Source: Bacteroidota bacterium
GTDB lineage: Bacteria; Bacteroidota; Ignavibacteria; Ignavibacteriales; Ignavibacteriaceae
DNA length: 38,108 nt
Assembly (NCBI GenBank): GCA_022562275.1
Contig: JADFPP010000027.1
Span: 1-38,108 of the forward strand
Direction of reading: 5' to 3'
The notes under the pieces are model-generated. The model ran no database searches, was not told the origin of the DNA, and saw only the letters and a program-made list of their open reading frames with translations. A program made the translations under genes and the position numbers. Numbering within the stretch: position 1 is the stretch's first letter; every line of letters begins with the position of its first letter. Shown in pieces: positions 15,429 to 24,431 of the stretch.

Positions 15429-16772
15429 TTGTTCAATAAAATACTGATTGCTAATCGTGGTGAAATTGCTCTTAGAATTATTCGGACTTGTAAAGAATTA
15501 GGAATTAAAACAGTTGCTGTATACTCCGAAGCAGATGCAGATTGCCTTCACGTTACATTTGCCGATGAAGCTGTTTGTATTGGACCCCCGCCAGGGAAAG
15601 ACAGTTATTTAAAGATCTCCGAAATCATTTCTGCTGCCCAAATAACGGGCGCCGATGCTATCCATCCCGGATACGGTTTTCTTGCAGAAAATGCAAACTT
15701 CTCAGAAATATGTGCCGAATCTGAAATTAAGTTTATCGGTCCTTCGCCGGAAATGATAAACGCAATGGGTAATAAATCCTATGCAAAGGATACCATGAAA
15801 AAAAATGGTGTACCTGTAATTCCCGGCAGCAATGGGATCATAAACGATGTTGATGAAGGAAAAAAAATTTCATCTGAAATCGGGTATCCGGTAATTGTAA
15901 AAGCATCTGCAGGCGGCGGCGGCAAAGGTATGCGTATCGTTTGGAAGGATGAAGAATTCAGTAATGCATTTCAGATGGCAAAGGCTGAAGCTGAAGCAGC
16001 TTTTGGAAATTCGGATCTCTATATCGAAAAGTTTTTTGAAAATCCCAGGCACATTGAAATTCAGATAATGGGTGACAGCCATGGTAATGTTTATCACTAC
16101 GGTGAAAGAGATTGTTCGGTACAAAGGCGTCATCAGAAACTAATTGAAGAAGCCCCATCGCCTGCAATAGATTCCGAGATGAGGAAGAAAATGGGTGAAG
16201 CCGCTGTTCTGGGTGCGAAATCAGTAAATTATGAAGGTGCCGGTACTATTGAGTTTCTGTTTGACAAAAATAAAAATTTCTATTTTATGGAAATGAATAC
16301 ACGGATTCAGGTAGAGCATCCGGTTACTGAAATGGCTTATGATGTGGATTTAGTTAGGCAGCAAATTTTAGTTGCATCGGGCGGGTATATTGAAACAAAA
16401 TCACAGGAACCGATAGGACATTGTATCGAGTTCAGAATAAATGCTGAAGATCCGTATATGGATTTTAGACCTTCACCCGGGAAAATTGTTTCGCTTCACT
16501 ATCCCGGCGGATTTGGAGTGAGAATTGATTCACATATTTATCAATCATACACTGTTCCCCCTTATTACGATTCTCTTATTGCGAAATTAATTGTGTGGGG
16601 TAAAAACAGAGAGCATGCAATAGCCCGCGGAAAAAGAGCTTTGGAAGAGTTTACGGTGGAAGGAATAAAAACCACAATACCATTTCACTTAAAAGTTCTT
16701 GAGGATAAAAGATTTTTATCCGGAAACTTCGATACAAGTTTTCTTGATAACTTTGAATTAACTGAATCTTAA
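15429..16772 (+). CDS. accC: Biotin carboxylase subunit of acetyl-CoA carboxylase
   Basis: 447 residues from TTG 15429; this reads [20 protein letters not shown], the exact family start, and a GAGAGAG stretch precedes it, so the TTG start is secure. The ATP-grasp enzyme carboxylates biotin on AccB using bicarbonate. Landmarks: [13 protein letters not shown], the glycine-rich ATP loop [14 protein letters not shown], the catalytic [35 protein letters not shown] with the metal-binding glutamates and VEHPVTE, and the C-terminal domain [13 protein letters not shown]. All are intact. The carboxyltransferase genes (accA/accD) are not in the window. Confidence 0.97.
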   Translation: MFNKILIANRGEIALRIIRTCKELGIKTVAVYSEADADCLHVTFADEAVCIGPPPGKDSYLKISEIISAAQITGADAIHPGYGFLAENANFSEICAESEIKFIGPSPEMINAMGNKSYAKDTMKKNGVPVIPGSNGIINDVDEGKKISSEIGYPVIVKASAGGGGKGMRIVWKDEEFSNAFQMAKAEAEAAFGNSDLYIEKFFENPRHIEIQIMGDSHGNVYHYGERDCSVQRRHQKLIEEAPSPAIDSEMRKKMGEAAVLGAKSVNYEGAGTIEFLFDKNKNFYFMEMNTRIQVEHPVTEMAYDVDLVRQQILVASGGYIETKSQEPIGHCIEFRINAEDPYMDFRPSPGKIVSLHYPGGFGVRIDSHIYQSYTVPPYYDSLIAKLIVWGKNREHAIARGKRALEEFTVEGIKTTIPFHLKVLEDKRFLSGNFDTSFLDNFELTES

Positions 16773-16798
16773 TTTTAATCTTACAAAATAAGGGATTT

Positions 16799-17179
16799 AT
16801 GAATATACCTGATAATTTAAAGTACACAAAAGACCATGAATGGATTTCCATTGATGGAAAAATTTGCACCATAGGAATTACAGATTATGCTCAAAGCGAA
16901 TTGGGCGATATTGTTTTTGTAGATATTGATTCAGATTTAAAAGATATTGTAAAGGGTGAATCAATTGGAAGTATTGAAGCTGTAAAAACGGTGAGTGATT
17001 TATTTGGACCATTCAATGGTAAAATTATCGAATTAAATAGTTTACTTCTGGATTCTCCGGAAATTATGAATACTGATCCGTATGGAGATGGATGGATGCT
17101 GAAAGTAGAGATTTCCGATTCATCCGAGTTAGACGATCTGTTGGACAGTGCTGGCTACAAAAGTCTGATTGGACAATAA
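16799..17179 (+). CDS. gcvH: Glycine cleavage system H protein
   Basis: 126 residues, full length. The lipoyl domain reads YTKDHEWISIDG at the start and has Lys63 in the lipoylation motif SIEAVKTVSDLFGP, with NTDPYGDGWMLKVE near the end. It shuttles the aminomethyl group between GcvP, GcvT and GcvL. None of those partners is nearby; in some bacteria GcvH also serves as the lipoyl relay to other complexes, which may be why it is placed after accC (26 bases) next to the structurally similar biotinyl protein. A terminator at 17245 ends the unit. Confidence 0.95.
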   Translation: MNIPDNLKYTKDHEWISIDGKICTIGITDYAQSELGDIVFVDIDSDLKDIVKGESIGSIEAVKTVSDLFGPFNGKIIELNSLLLDSPEIMNTDPYGDGWMLKVEISDSSELDDLLDSAGYKSLIGQ

Positions 17180-17244
17180 TAATCTAAATCGATCTTACAA
17201 GATTTCATTAATAAGATAGTTAATGAAATTTAAGTCTATTTTGT

Positions 17245-17269
17245 AAACCCGTATAGTGCGGGTTTTCTT
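17245..17269 (+). terminator. Intrinsic terminator after gcvH
   Basis: AACCCG (17246-17251) pairs with CGGGTT (17259-17264) over a 7-base loop, with TTTTCTT following. It closes the efp-accB-accC-gcvH unit before guaA. Confidence 0.75.
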
Positions 17270-17303
17270 AATTAATTTTTCTAATGCTTATTAATAAAAT
17301 TTC

Positions 17304-18845
17304 ATGAGCAATCACGAAACCATAATTATAATAGATTTCGGTTCACAATACACACAATTAATAACAAGAAGAATAAGGGAAGCTAACGTTTATTCTGAGG
17401 TTTATCCCCATACGATTGATATTTCCGCAATAGGAAATATTAATTTGAAAGGAATAATTCTTTCCGGCGGTCCTATGAGTGTTTATGATGATGATGCACC
17501 GGAATTAAATCCAGCACTGCTTGATTTGAATGTTCCTATATTAGGTATATGTTATGGTCTGCAATTACTTTGTTTGAATTATGGAGGCAAAGTAGAAAAA
17601 ACTAAAAATAGAGAATATGGTAAAGCAAAACTTCACATCTTATCAAATAATTCCTTGTTTGAAGATGTTAAAAATAATTCCACAGTTTGGATGAATCACG
17701 GTGATGTACTTTCGGAGCTGCCTGATGAGTTTGAACGGATTGGCGAATCTGATCACTCTCCAGTCTGTGCTATTTCAAACGGTAATAAACTTGTTTACGG
17801 CGTTCAGTTTCATCCCGAAGTGGTGCATACTGAGGAAGGAACTAAAATCATTAACAATTATTTATTCAATATTTGCAAATGTAAAGCTGACTGGACTCCG
17901 AAAAATTTTATTGATGAACAAATAATAAAAATCAAAAAGACTATTGGTAATGATAAAGCTTTATGTGCCTTAAGCGGTGGTGTAGATTCAACAGTTGCAG
18001 CCATATTGGTTAAAAAAGCAATTGGTGATAATTTAATTTCAATACATATTGATAATGGTTTGATGCGCAAAGATGAGAGTGCTAATATTGGAAAACTATT
18101 TGATGATAATTTAAAATTAAATCATATTTATGTAGATGCATCTAAAAAATTTTTATCCGCTTTAAAAGGGATTACAGATCCGGAGCAAAAGAGAAAAATT
18201 ATCGGTAAAATATTTATTCAGGTTTTTGAGGAAGAATCAAAAAAAATTAAAGATGTAAAATTTCTCGTACAGGGCACACTCTATCCTGATGTTATTGAAT
18301 CAGTTTCTGTTAAAGGCGCTTCCGTAACAATTAAAACTCATCACAACGTTGGTGGTCTGCCTGATAAAATGAATTTGATATTAATTGAACCCTTTCGTGA
18401 ATTATTTAAAGATGAAGTAAGAAACATAGGCAGAGAGTTAAATATCCCGGAAAAATTTATTGAACGTCATCCATTCCCCGGACCTGGTTTGGCTGTTAGA
18501 GTACCTGGTGAGGTAACGAAAACAAAACTTGACATTCTAAGAGAAGCTGACGATATTTTTATATCTGCAATTGAGGAAGAAAATTTATACAACAAAATTT
18601 GGCAGGCATTTACCGTATTGCTGCCTGTAAGCAGCGTTGGCGTGATGGGAGATTTCCGTACTTACGAATATGTTTTATCTTTACGAGCTGTAACTTCGGT
18701 TGATGGTATGACTGCAGATTGGTATCCATTTGAGCATGAATTTTTAACTGATATTTCTAATAAATTAATAAACAAAGTACGTGGAATTAATAGGGTGGTT
18801 TATGATATTAGTTCAAAGCCGCCTGCAACCATAGAATGGGAATAA
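17304..18845 (+). CDS. guaA: GMP synthase (glutamine-hydrolysing)
   Basis: 513 residues, full length. It aminates XMP to GMP. The glutamine amidotransferase domain (1-190) has the nucleophile Cys83 in GICYGLQLL and the His-Glu pair in VQFHPEVVHT. The ATP pyrophosphatase domain has the P-loop ALSGGVDSTVAA. The dimerisation domain follows with HHNVGGLPDKM and ends with the invariant ISSKPPATIEWE. ATG 17304 is the natural start. It heads a compact run: the TPR gene begins 11 bases after its stop. Confidence 0.97.
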   Translation: MSNHETIIIIDFGSQYTQLITRRIREANVYSEVYPHTIDISAIGNINLKGIILSGGPMSVYDDDAPELNPALLDLNVPILGICYGLQLLCLNYGGKVEKTKNREYGKAKLHILSNNSLFEDVKNNSTVWMNHGDVLSELPDEFERIGESDHSPVCAISNGNKLVYGVQFHPEVVHTEEGTKIINNYLFNICKCKADWTPKNFIDEQIIKIKKTIGNDKALCALSGGVDSTVAAILVKKAIGDNLISIHIDNGLMRKDESANIGKLFDDNLKLNHIYVDASKKFLSALKGITDPEQKRKIIGKIFIQVFEEESKKIKDVKFLVQGTLYPDVIESVSVKGASVTIKTHHNVGGLPDKMNLILIEPFRELFKDEVRNIGRELNIPEKFIERHPFPGPGLAVRVPGEVTKTKLDILREADDIFISAIEEENLYNKIWQAFTVLLPVSSVGVMGDFRTYEYVLSLRAVTSVDGMTADWYPFEHEFLTDISNKLINKVRGINRVVYDISSKPPATIEWE

Positions 18846-18856
18846 TAGAGTAAAAA

Positions 18857-19756
18857 GTGGATTATAAATTAGAACACAAAATTAAAACTGCAACAGAATT
18901 TGAAGCAAAAGGAAAATTTCTTCATGCCGTTCAAATTTACCAGACACTTATTAATGATTATCCGGAGATTTGTGAGCCTTATATTAATCTCGCAGATTTA
19001 TACCAAGCAATGAGACAAAAGGAGAGCGCTGAAAAATTACTTAAGATAATACTCACCCGGCAACCGGATAACTATGAGGTTATGCTTTATTATGCACAGT
19101 TTTTAATGCAGAATAATGAATGGAATAGTGCAGTTGTTAAACTTTTAGATGTATCTTTAGATGAATCATTCTTATCTTATTTAATTGGATATTGTTATTA
19201 TAGGCTGGGTGATTGTGAATTAGCAAGACTGCATTTTCTCCAATCTATAATATCTGATGCAGATCCTGAACTTATACACGAAATATATTTTTTATTGGCT
19301 AAGATTGGGATCGAACTCAAACAGTATGAGAGTGCATTAAAGTTTGCTAAAAAAGCAAAAGTTATGTACAATAATCATTGGGAATTATATCTGATAGTTG
19401 CAAAGATTTATTTTCATCTAAAAATGTATACTCATAGCTGCGATTCGATATTTAAAGGGATTAAACTCAATGCTGATGAAACTACTCTTTTTGAATGGGC
19501 TGGCAAAATCTATTTAAAACTTGATAACTTTGTTAAAGCAAAAGAATATTTTGAAAAACACATTGATTTGAAAGACAGTATAACTTCAAGTGATTATTTT
19601 TACCTTGCAGATGCATGCTTAAAAACCGGTGAATTGAATAAAGCGTTGGATTTTTTTAACTCCGCCATAAAATTTGATCCCGGAAATCATTCAGCATTAA
19701 AGGGGAAAGAGAAAGCAAACAATCTTATAAAAAATAAATTAGCATCGGATGTTTAG
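18857..19756 (+). CDS. Cytoplasmic tetratricopeptide repeat protein
   Basis: 299 residues from GTG 18857. No signal peptide or membrane segment. It is helical throughout, with roughly seven TPR-like units: GKFLHAVQIYQTLINDYPE, ICEPYINLADLYQAMRQKES, YEVMLYYAQFLMQNNEWNSA, LSYLIGYCYYRLGDCELARL, LYLIVAKIYFHLKMYTHSCD, TLFEWAGKIYLKLDNFVKA, and YFYLADACLKTGELNKALDF ending FDPGNHSALKGKEKA. TPR proteins scaffold protein contacts; the partner is unknown. The last 8 bases overlap the start of the next gene, an exported TPR/ligand-binding protein, and guaA is 11 bases upstream, so all are co-transcribed. Confidence 0.75.
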   Translation: MDYKLEHKIKTATEFEAKGKFLHAVQIYQTLINDYPEICEPYINLADLYQAMRQKESAEKLLKIILTRQPDNYEVMLYYAQFLMQNNEWNSAVVKLLDVSLDESFLSYLIGYCYYRLGDCELARLHFLQSIISDADPELIHEIYFLLAKIGIELKQYESALKFAKKAKVMYNNHWELYLIVAKIYFHLKMYTHSCDSIFKGIKLNADETTLFEWAGKIYLKLDNFVKAKEYFEKHIDLKDSITSSDYFYLADACLKTGELNKALDFFNSAIKFDPGNHSALKGKEKANNLIKNKLASDV

Positions 19757-21515
19757 ATATATATTATTTTTTTTGATTATAGAAAGTTCACTATGGTCAG
19801 TAACAACTGCCCAAACCGGTGTAAATCAAATTCATGTTGATTCGGATTTTAAATTAGCAGTTGAATTGTATAACTCCGGACAGTATGATATTGCCCTGGT
19901 GAGATTTGAAAAAATAATTGATGATTATGATCTGAATTCAAAAACTTCGGCATCGTATTTCTTCAAAATAAAGATACTTATTGATCAAGAAGATTACGGC
20001 GAAGCAAGATATACGGTCTCCAGATTTATTGAAAAATTTCCGGTAAGTAAATATATCGACGAAGTAAGAATTCAAATGGTAGAAATTAATTTAGAGAATC
20101 ATGATTACTTAGATGCTTTAAAAGAAATAACCTTTCTGATTGAAAGAACAAATTCAATTGCTTACAGGATTGAAGCAAAAGATATTGGCGATGAAATTTC
20201 CAATATTTTTCTTAATTCTTCAGACCTTCAACAATTGTACGATTCATTTACAAGTGGTAAAGTAAAACCTTATTTACTGTTATTACTTGCAAAATCATTT
20301 TTAAAAGAAAGAGATATAGAAAGTGCATCAAATTATTTTTCAATAATTCTGCAAAATTATTCCTCATCTGAGGAATATCCTGAAGCAAAAAACCTATATG
20401 AAAATCCTGTATTGCCGGCAGAGAATAATGGAACGACATCTATCATTGGGGTTTTACTGCCATTAAAAATGGAGAGCACAGGAAATTATAATTCTGCTGC
20501 AGCCAGTGAAATATTGGACGGTGTAAAGTTTGCTATCTCCGAATTTAATGACGGTAGAGATGATAAAATAGGAATTGTAATTCGAGATACGGAGAATGAC
20601 ATCGACAGGATAAGTGAAATTAGAGATGAAATTGGAGATAATGCAGAAATTAAAGTAATACTTGGGCCCATATTTAGTAATGAAGTACGGGTAACTTTAA
20701 ATGAATTTGAAGGGACTGATCTTGCTATCGTTTCACCCACTGCAACCGATAATGATTTGATATTTGTAAGCGAAGATTTCTTTCAGGCAAATCCGCCCAT
20801 TGCCGTAAGAGGGAAGCTAATGGCTCAATATGTTTATTTTGTTGAAAACAAACGATTGATGGCTGTTTTAAATGCAATTGATGGATACTCTCCATTGCTG
20901 GCTGCTACTTTTTCTGATGAATTTGAAAGACTTGGCGGAACAATAACTGTAAAAGCAACTTACAAGAGCAATTCTTTTTCCTTATCAGAACCAATTGCAA
21001 AAATTGCAGCGGCTGATACACTCGAAGGTATTTACATTCCACTGACAGACAAAATTGATGCAACTGCGATACTTTCTCAGTTAGGACAAGACTCAATTTA
21101 TTACCCAATTTATGGTAACCAGGATTGGTTCTCCGCTAAGGGATTTGAGTCCGCACCGGAGTTGAGTAATATGCTTACATTTTCATCAGATTATTTTATT
21201 GATTTTAGTGATGAAGATTACAATATATTTAGCGATAAGTATTCGGAGATTACCGGTAAAGATCCAAACAGGAATGTACTTTATGGATTTGATATCGCAA
21301 AATATCTTTTAACAATAATGAGAAATATTTCCCCCAGTAGAGCCAATATAAAAAATAAAATTATTTCCGGTATTATGAGCAAGGGTTTTCATAACAATAT
21401 ATCATTTAATGAAAGCAGGATTAACAGATTCCTGAATATTGTACGTTACAAAGATGGGATTTTTAAATTAGTAGAAAAGTTTCGTTATGCTAACCAAAAG
21501 GTGTCACAATTTTAA
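19749..21515 (+). CDS. Exported TPR plus periplasmic-binding-fold protein, LpoA-like architecture
   Basis: 588 residues. The ATG at 19749 overlaps the previous gene by 8 bases. A signal peptide covers about 1-22 (YILFFLIIESSLWSV core, ending TTAQ). There is no lipobox, unlike classical LpoA. Residues about 30-210 are TPR-like helices (AVELYNSGQYDIALVRFEKI, SYFFKIKILIDQEDYGEARY). From about 229 the chain becomes a type I periplasmic-binding fold: IIGVLLPLKMES, ILDGVKFAISEFND, KVILGPIFSNEV, AIVSPTATDNDLI and VLYGFDIAKYLLT. TPR followed by this fold is the layout of LpoA, the outer-membrane activator of penicillin-binding protein 1A, and also of LivK-type binding proteins fused to TPRs. The former is inferred, not shown. 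Confidence 0.7.
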   Translation: MFRYILFFLIIESSLWSVTTAQTGVNQIHVDSDFKLAVELYNSGQYDIALVRFEKIIDDYDLNSKTSASYFFKIKILIDQEDYGEARYTVSRFIEKFPVSKYIDEVRIQMVEINLENHDYLDALKEITFLIERTNSIAYRIEAKDIGDEISNIFLNSSDLQQLYDSFTSGKVKPYLLLLLAKSFLKERDIESASNYFSIILQNYSSSEEYPEAKNLYENPVLPAENNGTTSIIGVLLPLKMESTGNYNSAAASEILDGVKFAISEFNDGRDDKIGIVIRDTENDIDRISEIRDEIGDNAEIKVILGPIFSNEVRVTLNEFEGTDLAIVSPTATDNDLIFVSEDFFQANPPIAVRGKLMAQYVYFVENKRLMAVLNAIDGYSPLLAATFSDEFERLGGTITVKATYKSNSFSLSEPIAKIAAADTLEGIYIPLTDKIDATAILSQLGQDSIYYPIYGNQDWFSAKGFESAPELSNMLTFSSDYFIDFSDEDYNIFSDKYSEITGKDPNRNVLYGFDIAKYLLTIMRNISPSRANIKNKIISGIMSKGFHNNISFNESRINRFLNIVRYKDGIFKLVEKFRYANQKVSQF

Positions 21516-22189
21516 GTATTAAAGAATTACCTCCTGATGACAGACCGCGTGAAAAATTAATTCTTCATGGTCCTCAAAGTTTAAGTGATGCAGAATTATT
21601 AGCTATTCTTCTTCGAACGGGTACAAAAGGAAAATCTGTGTTGAGGATGGCACAAGAAATAATAAATAAATATAATAATTTATCAGTTGTTGCTGCAAGA
21701 TCTTTAGAATCGTTAACTCAGGAGCACGGAATCGGTAAAGATAAAGCTGCAACGTTACTTGCGGCATTCGAGTTGTGTAAAAGGATTCAATCACAATCAA
21801 GATTATTCCTGAATAAAACAATATCATCGCCCAATGATATTGCACAAACTTTCATACCTCTTTTAAAAAATGATGTAAAAGAAAAATTTATAGTTGTGTG
21901 TTTAAATGCAGCAAATAAAGTTATAAAATATGAAACAATTTCAATTGGTAATCTTAATTCAAGTGTAGTGCACCCGAGGGAAATTTATAAAGTGGCTATT
22001 GATTGTTCTTCGGCGAGTATAATATTGATCCATAATCATCCGAGTGGTAACCCCGAACCAAGTAATGAAGATATATCAATCACAAAAAAAATTGTTGAGG
22101 CTGGAAAAATTATGGATATCCCTGTTTTTGATCATTTAATAATAGCCGGAGATACTTATACAAGCTTTGTTGAGAAAAAATTGTTGTAA
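21509..22189 (+). CDS. radC: RadC family JAB-domain protein (start codon ATT proposed)
   Basis: 226 residues if read from ATT 21509; from GTG 21638 it would lack about 43 conserved residues. In frame upstream are LSIKELPPDDRPREKL and LSDAELLAILLRTGTKGKS, the standard RadC N-terminus, yet no ATG, GTG or TTG precedes them before a stop at 21491-21493. AAAGGTG sits 6 bases before the ATT, and the upstream stop (21513-21515) overlaps, so coupled initiation at a rare ATT is the best reading. The helix-hairpin-helix-like part is followed by the MPN/JAMM motif H175-N-H177-PSGNPEPSNED188. The RadC role in DNA repair or recombination is unsettled. Confidence 0.85.
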   Translation: MLSIKELPPDDRPREKLILHGPQSLSDAELLAILLRTGTKGKSVLRMAQEIINKYNNLSVVAARSLESLTQEHGIGKDKAATLLAAFELCKRIQSQSRLFLNKTISSPNDIAQTFIPLLKNDVKEKFIVVCLNAANKVIKYETISIGNLNSSVVHPREIYKVAIDCSSASIILIHNHPSGNPEPSNEDISITKKIVEAGKIMDIPVFDHLIIAGDTYTSFVEKKLL

Positions 22190-22352
22190 AAATTTTGTAT
22201 AAAATTAGCTGAATAGTTGTATATTTAAAATGAAATGTTTAAATAACTGTGCAATATTTAGATAATTTTGAAATTTCTAAGCAAAAGGGAATAAATTACT
22301 AAACAACTAGATTAGTAATAATTTCTCTATTTTAATAAACCTGGAGGAACAT
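22190..22352. promoter_or_regulatory. Upstream region of the lipoprotein-LysM pair
   Basis: AT-rich leader of 163 bases. The only firm element is GGAGG at 22343-22347, 5 bases before the ATG, a strong ribosome-binding site. No convincing promoter pair could be fixed by eye, though the strong site suggests abundant expression. Confidence 0.35.
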
Positions 22353-22628
22353 ATGAACATACTCAAATCTATCAAAATTCCGGTTGTGGCAGGAGCGCTT
22401 ATACTTAGTGCAGCCTTGCTTGCTGGTTGTGGAGGTGTTAGTGAAGCTCAATTTGCAGAGCTTAATGCTTTGCGGCAAGAAGTAAGATCTCTTGAAGGTG
22501 AAGCAAATACCTTGAAGGACGAAAGAGCGTCGCTCGAAACAGAGATTTCCGATATGAATCGGAAACTTGCAGAATGTAATAAACAAAAAGAAGAAACAAG
22601 CGCTAACTTAGAAAAAATACCCGACTAA
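22353..22628 (+). CDS. Small coiled-coil lipoprotein
   Basis: 91 residues. A lipoprotein signal ends in LLAGC with Cys26 as the lipidated residue. The mature part is a continuous heptad-like coiled coil from about residue 32 to 82 (FAELNALRQEVRSLEGEA, LKDERASLETEISDMNRKL), reminiscent in style of Lpp. No other domain. It follows a strong GGAGG and is paired with a LysM protein 47 bases downstream that also has a coiled coil and GGAGG. Together they suggest abundant envelope proteins linking outer membrane and peptidoglycan. This is inferred from architecture; I know no defined family. Confidence 0.75.
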   Translation: MNILKSIKIPVVAGALILSAALLAGCGGVSEAQFAELNALRQEVRSLEGEANTLKDERASLETEISDMNRKLAECNKQKEETSANLEKIPD

Positions 22629-22675
22629 CAGTTTGTTGATTTTTTAATAATTTAATTGATTTTGGAGGAAAATAA

Positions 22676-23362
22676 ATGAATCTAGCAAAATATATTCTAA
22701 GTCTTCTCTCTCTTGTTCTTCTTTTATCGGTTGTGTCTTTTGCACAAGAAGAAGAAATGACCGAAGATGAATGGCAGGCAGAAATGACTCGTCTAGGGGA
22801 AGTGAAGGCATCTCTATTAAATGAAACAGATGCACTTAATTCAGATATTGATAATCTTAATGCACAGAAAGCAGGTCTGCAACCCTATGAAGAATGTTTG
22901 GATGAACTTTATGGTATGGTTGGCGCATCCAGTAGTGACGTTACTAACTTTGGGAGTGCTGTAGATGAATTAGACGGAAAAATTAGAAGAAAAGAAGGTC
23001 CAAAAAAAGACAGACAGACCGATCTTGATGCTTTAAAAAGAAATAAGATCAGTGCCTTGTCTGAATTCTTCAATAAAGTTCATGTTCAAATGCAAAAAGC
23101 TCTTGATACATGGATTGATAAACCACTTGTAATTTCTTATAAAGTAGTTAGAGGAGATCATCTGTGGGGTATTGCTAAAAAGAAAGAGCATTACGGTAAT
23201 GCCTTTGCATGGCCTATTATTTACAAAACAAACCGTGATCAGATCAAGGATCCTGATTTAATTTATCCTAATCAGGTATTCAAAATACCGCCACTTACAG
23301 AAAATGAAAAATCTAAATATGAAAAACTAAGAAAGAATTACAAACCAGCTCCGGTTGAATAA
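22676..23362 (+). CDS. Exported coiled-coil protein with LysM peptidoglycan-binding domain
   Basis: 228 residues from ATG 22676, preceded by GGAGG. The signal peptide is about 1-23 (YILSLLSLVLLLSVV core, ending SFA). An acidic helical/coiled-coil region (about 25-140: EDEWQAEMTRLGEVKASLL, DIDNLNAQKAGL) precedes one LysM at about 154-205 (YKVVRGDHLWGIAKKK, YPNQVFKIPP), which binds N-acetylglucosamine polymers such as peptidoglycan. The basic tail (YEKLRKNYKPAPVE) adds no domain. The preceding lipoprotein is likely its partner. A strong terminator follows at 23399. Confidence 0.85.
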   Translation: MNLAKYILSLLSLVLLLSVVSFAQEEEMTEDEWQAEMTRLGEVKASLLNETDALNSDIDNLNAQKAGLQPYEECLDELYGMVGASSSDVTNFGSAVDELDGKIRRKEGPKKDRQTDLDALKRNKISALSEFFNKVHVQMQKALDTWIDKPLVISYKVVRGDHLWGIAKKKEHYGNAFAWPIIYKTNRDQIKDPDLIYPNQVFKIPPLTENEKSKYEKLRKNYKPAPVE

Positions 23363-23398
23363 AAATTTTTTTAGTTAAAGTAAAAATAAATTATAAAG

Positions 23399-23431
23399 AA
23401 ACCCTTATCAGGATATGATAAGGGTTTTTTT
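23399..23431 (+). terminator. Strong intrinsic terminator after the LysM gene
   Basis: AAACCCTTATCA pairs perfectly with TGATAAGGGTTT around the loop GGATA (23411-23415), followed by a T run to 23431. The next gene starts 19 bases later, so its promoter must overlap or lie upstream, or it is expressed by readthrough. Confidence 0.9.
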
Positions 23432-23449
23432 GTTTAAAATGGTGTTAGA

Positions 23450-24409
23450 ATGACGGCTGTAGAAAAAAAAATGGCTTTGGAAAGTGTTGATATGCTTTCT
23501 CTATTAGGTATGAATGATTCCAATCTCAAAATTGTTGAGGACAGATTTAATGCCACTATCACGGTGCGTGGAGAGAATGTTATAATAAAGGGTGTGAGCG
23601 AGGAAGTTGAAGGAATTGAAAAAATATTTAAAGAGATGGCTTACGTTCTAAATACAAGTGGAAAGTTATCCGAAGATGATGTTTTAACAATATTAAATTT
23701 AACTTCTGCAGGAGAACAAGTATTTGATGAGAAGGAATATGACTCAATTGTATTATACACAAAACATGATGTTATAAAGGCAAGAACTTCCGGGCAGAGA
23801 AAATATGTAGAAGCAGCTATACAGAATGATATTTGCTTTGCAATCGGTCCGGCAGGAACAGGGAAAACTTATCTGGCAGTTGCTTTAGCAGTTTCTTCAT
23901 TAAAAAAAGGACGAATAAAAAAAATTATTTTGGCAAGACCTGCGGTAGAAGCCGGTGAGAGTCTGGGGTTTCTTCCCGGCGATTTCAGAGAGAAGATCGA
24001 TCCTTATTTAAAACCACTTTATGATGCCTTGGATGATATGATACCGTCGGAGAAATTGCGGTCTTACCTGGAAAAGGGAATTGTGGAGATTGTACCTCTT
24101 GCATATATGAGAGGCAGAACATTAAACAATGCTTATGTTATTCTTGATGAAGCACAGAATGCCACAGCAATGCAAATGAAGATGTTTCTAACAAGATTGG
24201 GAGCTAATTCAAAAGCGATTATTACCGGCGATATTACGCAGATAGATCTTCCGCCAAAACAGGTAAGCGGGCTTGTGCAGGCACGTGATATTTTATCGAA
24301 TATAAAAGGTGTCTCCTTTGTTTATTTCGATCGTTCTGATGTTGTGCGGCACAGGTTAGTTAAAGATATAATTGATGCCTATGATAAGTGTAATGGAAAT
24401 AATAAATAA
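23450..24409 (+). CDS. PhoH-like (YbeZ-type) ATPase
   Basis: 319 residues. An N-terminal KH-like part (NLKIVEDRFNATITVRGENV, IKGVSEEVEGIE) precedes the PhoH ATPase: the Walker A loop GPAGTGKTY at about 138-146, LARPAVEAGESLGFLPGD, the YMRGRTLNN segment, and Walker B VILDEAQNAT, with GDITQIDLP as sensor. This group (PhoH/YbeZ) pairs with the YbeY endonuclease in ribosome maturation and RNA quality control; ybeY is not adjacent in this window. ATG 23450 is the first in frame. A palindromic repeat element and the convergent mazG gene follow. Confidence 0.93.
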   Translation: MTAVEKKMALESVDMLSLLGMNDSNLKIVEDRFNATITVRGENVIIKGVSEEVEGIEKIFKEMAYVLNTSGKLSEDDVLTILNLTSAGEQVFDEKEYDSIVLYTKHDVIKARTSGQRKYVEAAIQNDICFAIGPAGTGKTYLAVALAVSSLKKGRIKKIILARPAVEAGESLGFLPGDFREKIDPYLKPLYDALDDMIPSEKLRSYLEKGIVEIVPLAYMRGRTLNNAYVILDEAQNATAMQMKMFLTRLGANSKAIITGDITQIDLPPKQVSGLVQARDILSNIKGVSFVYFDRSDVVRHRLVKDIIDAYDKCNGNNK

Positions 24410-24431
24410 AGACTTCTGATAAATTTATTGT

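Noticed and set aside
15870-16167. Minus-strand open frames inside accC
   Set aside because: Shadows of a strongly conserved gene on the other strand; no start signals or homology.
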